Source: Cyclobacteriaceae bacterium (GTDB taxonomy: Bacteria > Bacteroidota > Bacteroidia > Cytophagales > Cyclobacteriaceae). Taken from it: a stretch of DNA of 10,228 nucleotides. The notes beneath the pieces are model-generated. The model made no database searches and was not told the DNA's origin. It worked only from the letters and a program-made list of their open reading frames with translations. Below are positions 6,759-10,228 of the stretch, in pieces. The DNA is taken from positions 1 to 10,228 of the forward strand of contig JABFSY010000497.1 of the NCBI GenBank assembly GCA_013140395.1. The letters run 5' to 3'. How positions within the stretch are numbered: the first letter of the stretch is position 1; every line of letters begins with the position of its first letter. The position numbers and the translations under genes are program-made.

Positions 6759-7598
6759 ATGGAAATATTCTTAAAAGCCGATGCCTGGCTTGCTCTTATA
6801 ACTCTATGTTTTTTAGAAATTGTCTTAGGAATTGACAATATTATTTTCATCTCGATTGTTTCCAACAAACTACCCGAAGAACAACGCGGTAAAGCGAGAA
6901 ACATAGGTCTGTTTTTGGCCATGTTTGTTCGCATTGTTTTCTTGCTTTGCATCACTTGGATCATCAGTTTCAAAGAGCCGTTGTTTGCCGTCAATGACTT
7001 CATGCCGGATTGGCTGATCAAATTCCTGGGGTTCCATGGAGACCATACGTTTAGCGGCCGCGATCTAATCCTCGGCTTTGGAGGGTTATTTCTGATCGCA
7101 AAAAGCACCATGGAAATAAACCACGAAATGGAGGGTGAAGAAGACGAAGACGTAGTGAGTGGTAAGCCAAAGGTACCTACCCTGAGTGCCACCATCTTTC
7201 AGATTATTTTGCTTGATATCATCTTCTCATTTGATTCCATTCTTACGGCCATCGGGATAGTGGATCAAGTCATCATCATGATTTTTGCGGTTATGATTTC
7301 AATTGGCGTAATGATGTTCTTCTCCGGAGCCATTAGTAAATTCATCCAGCAGCATCCCTCCATGGAGGTACTGGCATTAGGCTTCTTGATCTTAATTGGC
7401 TTCATGTTGTTTTTAGAGGCGTTGGAATTTGTCGTTCCAAAGGGATATATCTACTTCGCGGTGGCTTTTTCACTCCTCATTGAGCTCACAAACATCAGGG
7501 TTAAAAAGAAGAGGAATGCTAAAAAGAAAAAGCCAGTTGTACTTCACAAGCCTTTTTCCGAAAGCGAAATCAATGACGCGGTCAAAAAGATGAACTGA
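6759..7598 (+). CDS. TerC-family integral membrane protein (putative metal ion exporter)
   Basis: A 279-residue polytopic membrane protein with about seven hydrophobic segments (roughly 9-31, 48-70, 104-116, 144-168, 172-192, 203-225, 229-245). The two repeat motifs of the TerC fold are present: EIVLGIDN at 20-27 and LLDIIFSFDSILTAIG at 151-166. Their acidic residues (Glu20, Asp26, Asp153, Asp159) lie within the membrane and are the likely cation site. Some TerC relatives (Alx, MeeF-type) export manganese, so metal homeostasis is the best guess; tellurite resistance is the historical name only. An acidic loop lies at 123-131 and a Lys/Arg-rich tail at 249-258, both probably cytoplasmic. No Shine-Dalgarno sequence precedes the ATG, but it sits exactly at the start of the first amphipathic/membrane segment. 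It is the first gene of the plus-strand run. Confidence 0.93.
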   Translation: MEIFLKADAWLALITLCFLEIVLGIDNIIFISIVSNKLPEEQRGKARNIGLFLAMFVRIVFLLCITWIISFKEPLFAVNDFMPDWLIKFLGFHGDHTFSGRDLILGFGGLFLIAKSTMEINHEMEGEEDEDVVSGKPKVPTLSATIFQIILLDIIFSFDSILTAIGIVDQVIIMIFAVMISIGVMMFFSGAISKFIQQHPSMEVLALGFLILIGFMLFLEALEFVVPKGYIYFAVAFSLLIELTNIRVKKKRNAKKKKPVVLHKPFSESEINDAVKKMN

Positions 7599-7622
7599 CA
7601 AACACTATTTGGAACTTTTACC

Positions 7623-8165
7623 ATGACTGAATTACAGCCTGATCCTGACAGGTACCCCATTGGAAAGTTTAAGCCTGCCTCAGAATATACCACCCTTGAA
7701 ATAGCTGACTTCATTTCGCGCATAGAAACACTGCCGGGAAAACTTTCGCACGCGGTGACTGGTCTAAATGACAATCAATTGGATACTCCTTATCGGGAGG
7801 GCGGATGGACCATTCGACAAGTGATTCACCATGTAGCCGACAGTCATATGAATGCCTACATAAGAATCAAGTGGACACTTACAGAAGACAGCCCCGTGAT
7901 TAAGGCATACGATGAAAAAGGGTGGGCAGAGACACCAGAAACAAAACTGGACATTGATCTCTCGCTAAATCTACTTCAATCACTGCACGCAAAATTTGTC
8001 TCTTTAGCAAAACGAATTTCTCAAAAAGACCTAAGCAGAAGCTTCATTCACCCGGATACAAAAAAGGAAATCAGCCTCGGGCAGCTTTTAGGTATGTATG
8101 CCTGGCATGGCGAGCATCATTTGGCGCATATAGCTGCTCTGAAAGTAAAAAGGGGCTGGACCTAA
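7623..8165 (+). CDS. YfiT/DinB-family putative metal-dependent hydrolase (bacillithiol transferase-like)
   Basis: A 180-residue four-helix-bundle protein of the DinB/YfiT superfamily. The stretches RYPIGKFKP (10-18), LDTPYREGGWTIRQVIHHVADSHMN (two parts around 53-77), YDEKGW (96-101) and WHGEHHLAHI (161-170) match Bacillus YfiT closely, as I recall it. A metal is held by three His in YfiT; the spacing points to His69, His162 and His166 here. In Firmicutes such proteins transfer bacillithiol to reactive compounds, and many Bacteroidota also make bacillithiol, so thiol conjugation in detoxification is plausible but inferred. The gene begins 24 bases after the TerC stop and ends 32 bases before the hydrolase gene, so cotranscription is likely. 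No ribosome binding site is seen. Confidence 0.9.
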   Translation: MTELQPDPDRYPIGKFKPASEYTTLEIADFISRIETLPGKLSHAVTGLNDNQLDTPYREGGWTIRQVIHHVADSHMNAYIRIKWTLTEDSPVIKAYDEKGWAETPETKLDIDLSLNLLQSLHAKFVSLAKRISQKDLSRSFIHPDTKKEISLGQLLGMYAWHGEHHLAHIAALKVKRGWT

Positions 8166-8197
8166 GTGATCGAAAAAGCAGGCGCAGCAAAGTATCG

Positions 8198-9130
8198 ATG
8201 AAAAATTATGCACGTCCCACATTTCTACCCAACCGCCACCTAGAAACAATTTATCCGTCACTTTTTAGAAAGGTGGAATTGCGGCCCTACGAACGCGAAC
8301 GGATTGAAACGCCTGATAACGACTTCCTAGATTTAGACTTTCTGCGACAAGGCGCGTCACAGCTTGTCGTCATTTCTCATGGGCTCGAAGGCAACACTGA
8401 TAGAGCCTACATAAAGGGAATGGCAAAAGCATTTTTTGACAAAGGCTTTGATGTATTGGCTTGGAACTATAGAGGCTGTAGCGGTGAGATGAATCGGCAG
8501 CCTCGTTTTTATCACAGTGGAGCTACCGAAGATCTAAAAACGGTTATTGAAAAAGTCTACCCTACCTACCAATCCATCTCGTTAGTTGGCTTCAGTTTGG
8601 GCGGCAACCTGACATTAAAATTTTTAGGTGAAAGTAGCACCTCCTACAAAAAAATAACCAAGGCTGTTGTTTTTTCAGTACCCCTTGATTTACACACAAG
8701 CTGCCGAGAAATCATGAAGCCCTCCAACTGGATTTATCATCAGCGATTCCTTAAAAGTCTGAAAACAAAAGTGCTTCAGAAGTCAAACAGGAAGCCAGTC
8801 GCCCAAATAGAGCATCTTAATGAGGTCAAGACATTAATGGAGTTTGATGATCACTTTACGGCTCCCATTCACGGCTTCGCGAATGCGGTAGACTATTACG
8901 CCCGTTGTAGTTCCATTCATTTCCTGGAAGCTATTCAAACAAACACGTTGATCGTCAATGCGAAAAATGACCCATTCCTTAGCCTTGAGTGTTTTCCTGA
9001 CCTGAAAGGACATACCTTTGTAAAAACCGAAAGCCCACAGCACGGTGGCCATGTGGGCTTTGCTCATTTTGGCGGAGACGGACTCTATTGGTCGGAGTTG
9101 AGGGCGCTAGACTTTATTATCAAGACATGA
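8198..9130 (+). CDS. YheT-type alpha/beta hydrolase
   Basis: A 310-residue alpha/beta-hydrolase of the YheT/UPF0017 group, a cytoplasmic esterase-like family with uncertain natural substrate. Family motifs appear in order: FLPNRHLETIYP at 9-20, ISHGLEGNTDRAYI at 59-72 (oxyanion-hole region), AWNYRGCSGE at 88-97, RFYHSGATEDL at 103-113. The nucleophile elbow is GFSLGG with Ser133. The other triad members are probably Asp258 (NDPF) and His285 (HGGHVGF). Length is normal. The ATG at 8198 has only a weak purine-rich sequence upstream, but homology begins right at the N-terminus. The stop codon overlaps the start of the SRAP-family gene in ATGA (9127-9130), so the two are probably translated as a coupled pair. 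Confidence 0.92.
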   Translation: MKNYARPTFLPNRHLETIYPSLFRKVELRPYERERIETPDNDFLDLDFLRQGASQLVVISHGLEGNTDRAYIKGMAKAFFDKGFDVLAWNYRGCSGEMNRQPRFYHSGATEDLKTVIEKVYPTYQSISLVGFSLGGNLTLKFLGESSTSYKKITKAVVFSVPLDLHTSCREIMKPSNWIYHQRFLKSLKTKVLQKSNRKPVAQIEHLNEVKTLMEFDDHFTAPIHGFANAVDYYARCSSIHFLEAIQTNTLIVNAKNDPFLSLECFPDLKGHTFVKTESPQHGGHVGFAHFGGDGLYWSELRALDFIIKT

Positions 9131-9819
9131 TCGAACGTTTTTCCGTAGGAGCTTCTGCGAGCCGATTGGCTGCACATTATAACACTGAAGAGCCAACCTT
9201 CCTTCCCCGATACAATGGCGCACCTTCACAACTGTTTCCTGTTCTAACTAGCGAAAGCCCAGAGGGGTTTTCCTATTTCTATTGGGGCGTTGCTCCCCAA
9301 TGGGCGAAGAATAAGTCAATAGCCGAGCGACTGATCAATGTACGGGCCGAACAGATTGCCGAAAAGCCAGTGCTTAAGCAAAACTTGAAAAAATTCAGAT
9401 GCATCGTACCAGCCGATGGATTTTATGCCTGGAAAAAAGTTGGAAAGAAGACGATGATCCCATGGCGATTTGTTCTTCCGTCAAAAGAAGTATTCTCGAT
9501 AGCTGGATTATGGGAAGAATACGAAGAAGATGGCGATGCATTCCACACGTTCACGATCATTACCACCACAGCTAACGGTCTATCCGCCACCGTTTCGGAT
9601 AGACAACCCCTTATTCTCTCCAAAGAAGGCGAAGCAATTTGGCTAAAAAAAGATGCGGAAGAATCCGAACTACTTGATCTTCTGAAACGGGCAAATGGCA
9701 TTGACTTTGACGGGTTCACCGTCTCACCGCAATTGAATTCAATTCAGTTCGACCGTCCCTCGTTGCTGCTACCTGTTCCGGCAGCCGATCAGTTTGGGAA
9801 TTTGACTTTGTTTGACTGA
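9127..9819 (+). CDS. SRAP (YedK/HMCES) family protein lacking catalytic residues
   Basis: A 230-residue protein with the SRAP fold, whose active members shield abasic sites in single-stranded DNA by a Cys2 thiazolidine crosslink. Landmarks are RYNGAPSQ (28-35), YWGVAPQWAKN (52-62), INVRAE (70-75), CIVPADGFYAWKK (92-104) and SDRQPLIL (157-164). Compared with YedK, Cys2 is Ile2 (start MIERFS instead of MCGRF), Glu105 is Ala101 and His160 is Ser157; only Asn75 (Asn71 here) and the following Arg (Arg73) remain. The changes need two or three base substitutions each, and the frame is intact over full family length. ATG at 9127 is chosen over 9088: it overlaps the hydrolase stop in ATGA and puts RFS where the family N-terminus has RF. 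The longer start would bury this end, which the family needs free. It is expected to bind DNA but not to crosslink; that is inference. Confidence 0.9.
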   Translation: MIERFSVGASASRLAAHYNTEEPTFLPRYNGAPSQLFPVLTSESPEGFSYFYWGVAPQWAKNKSIAERLINVRAEQIAEKPVLKQNLKKFRCIVPADGFYAWKKVGKKTMIPWRFVLPSKEVFSIAGLWEEYEEDGDAFHTFTIITTTANGLSATVSDRQPLILSKEGEAIWLKKDAEESELLDLLKRANGIDFDGFTVSPQLNSIQFDRPSLLLPVPAADQFGNLTLFD

Positions 9820-9845
9820 ACGGTTTCTTAACAAAAAAGATTACC

Positions 9846-10103
9846 TCATTGTGCTAGCTTGAAAAAAATTGGAATCACCATTCTTTGTTTAACTGGCTTA
9901 CCGCGCTGACGACCTGGCGTCCAGGGTGGTGCATTTTTTAGTATCCGAATCGCCTCCTCTTCCAAACCAGCACCCAAACTGTTCACGGTAGTAACATCAG
10001 TAATACTTCCATCTTTGTCCACAACGAATTGTACATAGATTTTTCCCTCAACACCCATTCTGCGGGCGGGCGCAGGATACCTTATGCTCTCAGAAACATA
10101 TTT
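9846..10103 (-). pseudogene. TonB C-terminal domain fragment, 5' end lost
   Basis: The reading frame encodes a complete TonB C-terminal domain: KYVSESIRYPAPARRMGVEG, then VQFVVDKDGSITDV, then WTPGRQRGKPVKQRMVIPI and FFKL near the end. This domain contacts the TonB box of outer-membrane transporters in the periplasm. Bacteroidota proteins of this type have a membrane anchor and linker before it. Here homology stops at the codon ending at 10103, and beyond lies an IS-like end. The frame stays open to an in-frame TAG at 10149-10151, with only a TTG (10124) as a possible start and no signal sequence or transmembrane segment. So the fragment should not give a working TonB protein. It converges with the SRAP gene across 26 bases. 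A short cytosolic protein begun at TTG cannot be excluded. Confidence 0.7.
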
Positions 10104-10104
10104 A

Positions 10105-10228
10105 GGGTCTGCTGAAAAACTCAAATAGTTTATAATGGGGCTACAGAGCTAATTTTTTTTGAACTTAGCACTAATCAAGTGCAAGCAAAAATGGCTAAAG
10201 CCCTAAAAAACCGTGCATCTAAGCAGGC
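10105..10228 (+). mobile_element. Probable insertion-sequence end (IS1182/IS5-like), truncated by window
   Basis: Starting where TonB homology ends, the sequence GGGTCTGCTGAAAAACTC (10105-10122) resembles the terminal inverted repeats of IS1182/IS5-type elements as I remember them. It is followed by an AT-rich leader and an ATG at 10191 opening a frame into the window edge. The other end and the inverted partner lie outside the window, so the family is not proven. The insertion explains the loss of the 5' part of the TonB gene. Confidence 0.5.
10191..10228 (+). CDS. Start of a possible transposase gene (12 codons visible)
   Basis: ATG at 10191 begins MAKALKNRASKQ and runs off the window. The basic start is compatible with IS1182-type transposases, which often begin with a Lys/Arg-rich segment ending in Gln before a Pro-Pro-Ser motif. 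Twelve residues cannot prove it. The main support is position, 86 bases inside the presumed IS end and reading away from it. Confidence 0.4.
   Translation, partial: MAKALKNRASKQ

Noticed and set aside
6743..7195. 150-codon minus-strand frame across the TerC gene
   Set aside because: Serine/proline-rich, low-complexity translation antisense to a clear membrane protein; a shadow.
9088..9126. Earlier ATG for the SRAP protein, inside the hydrolase gene
   Set aside because: It would add 13 residues before the position where the family starts, and the ATG at 9127 forms a normal ATGA overlap.
9820..9845. Bidirectional terminator between the convergent SRAP and TonB genes
   Set aside because: The 26 bases hold an A-run but no inverted repeat that could form a stem.

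Overview
The window looks like chromosomal DNA of a Bacteroidota bacterium, probably of the Cytophagales type. Support is indirect: the genes almost lack Shine-Dalgarno sequences, a TonB C-terminal domain of Bacteroidota style is present, and the protein families resemble those of this group from memory. No rRNA or tRNA gene is visible, so the placement is an inference.

Left block (1-6628, all on the minus strand). Read in the direction of transcription, the order is: glycerol-3-phosphate dehydrogenase (glpD); a membrane-anchored DUF3179 protein; a GH13 oligo-1,6-glucosidase; a ROK-family glucokinase; a PfkB-family carbohydrate kinase; and the first 13 codons of a HAD-family phosphatase/phosphomutase. 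The first four genes overlap by 4, 8 and 4 bases and are almost certainly one translationally coupled operon. They point to intake of short alpha-glucans and glycerol phosphate into glycolysis: the glucosidase frees glucose, the ROK kinase phosphorylates it, and GlpD makes DHAP. The PfkB gene is set apart by AT-rich spacers on both sides, each built from degenerate 7-bp repeats.

Right block (6759-9819, plus strand). A TerC-family membrane protein, a YfiT/DinB-type putative metal-dependent thiol transferase, a YheT-type alpha/beta hydrolase and an SRAP (YedK/HMCES) family protein follow one another with short gaps; the last two overlap by ATGA. The SRAP protein is the most striking item. Its fold motifs are intact, but three of the four catalytic positions known from YedK (Cys2, Glu105, His160) are Ile, Ala and Ser.

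Right edge (9846-10228). A TonB C-terminal domain on the minus strand loses its upstream part at about position 10104. Exactly there begins a sequence resembling an insertion-sequence end, followed by the first codons of a possible transposase. The TonB gene therefore appears broken by an IS insertion.

Genes cover nearly everything; no gene-free stretch exceeds 300 bases.
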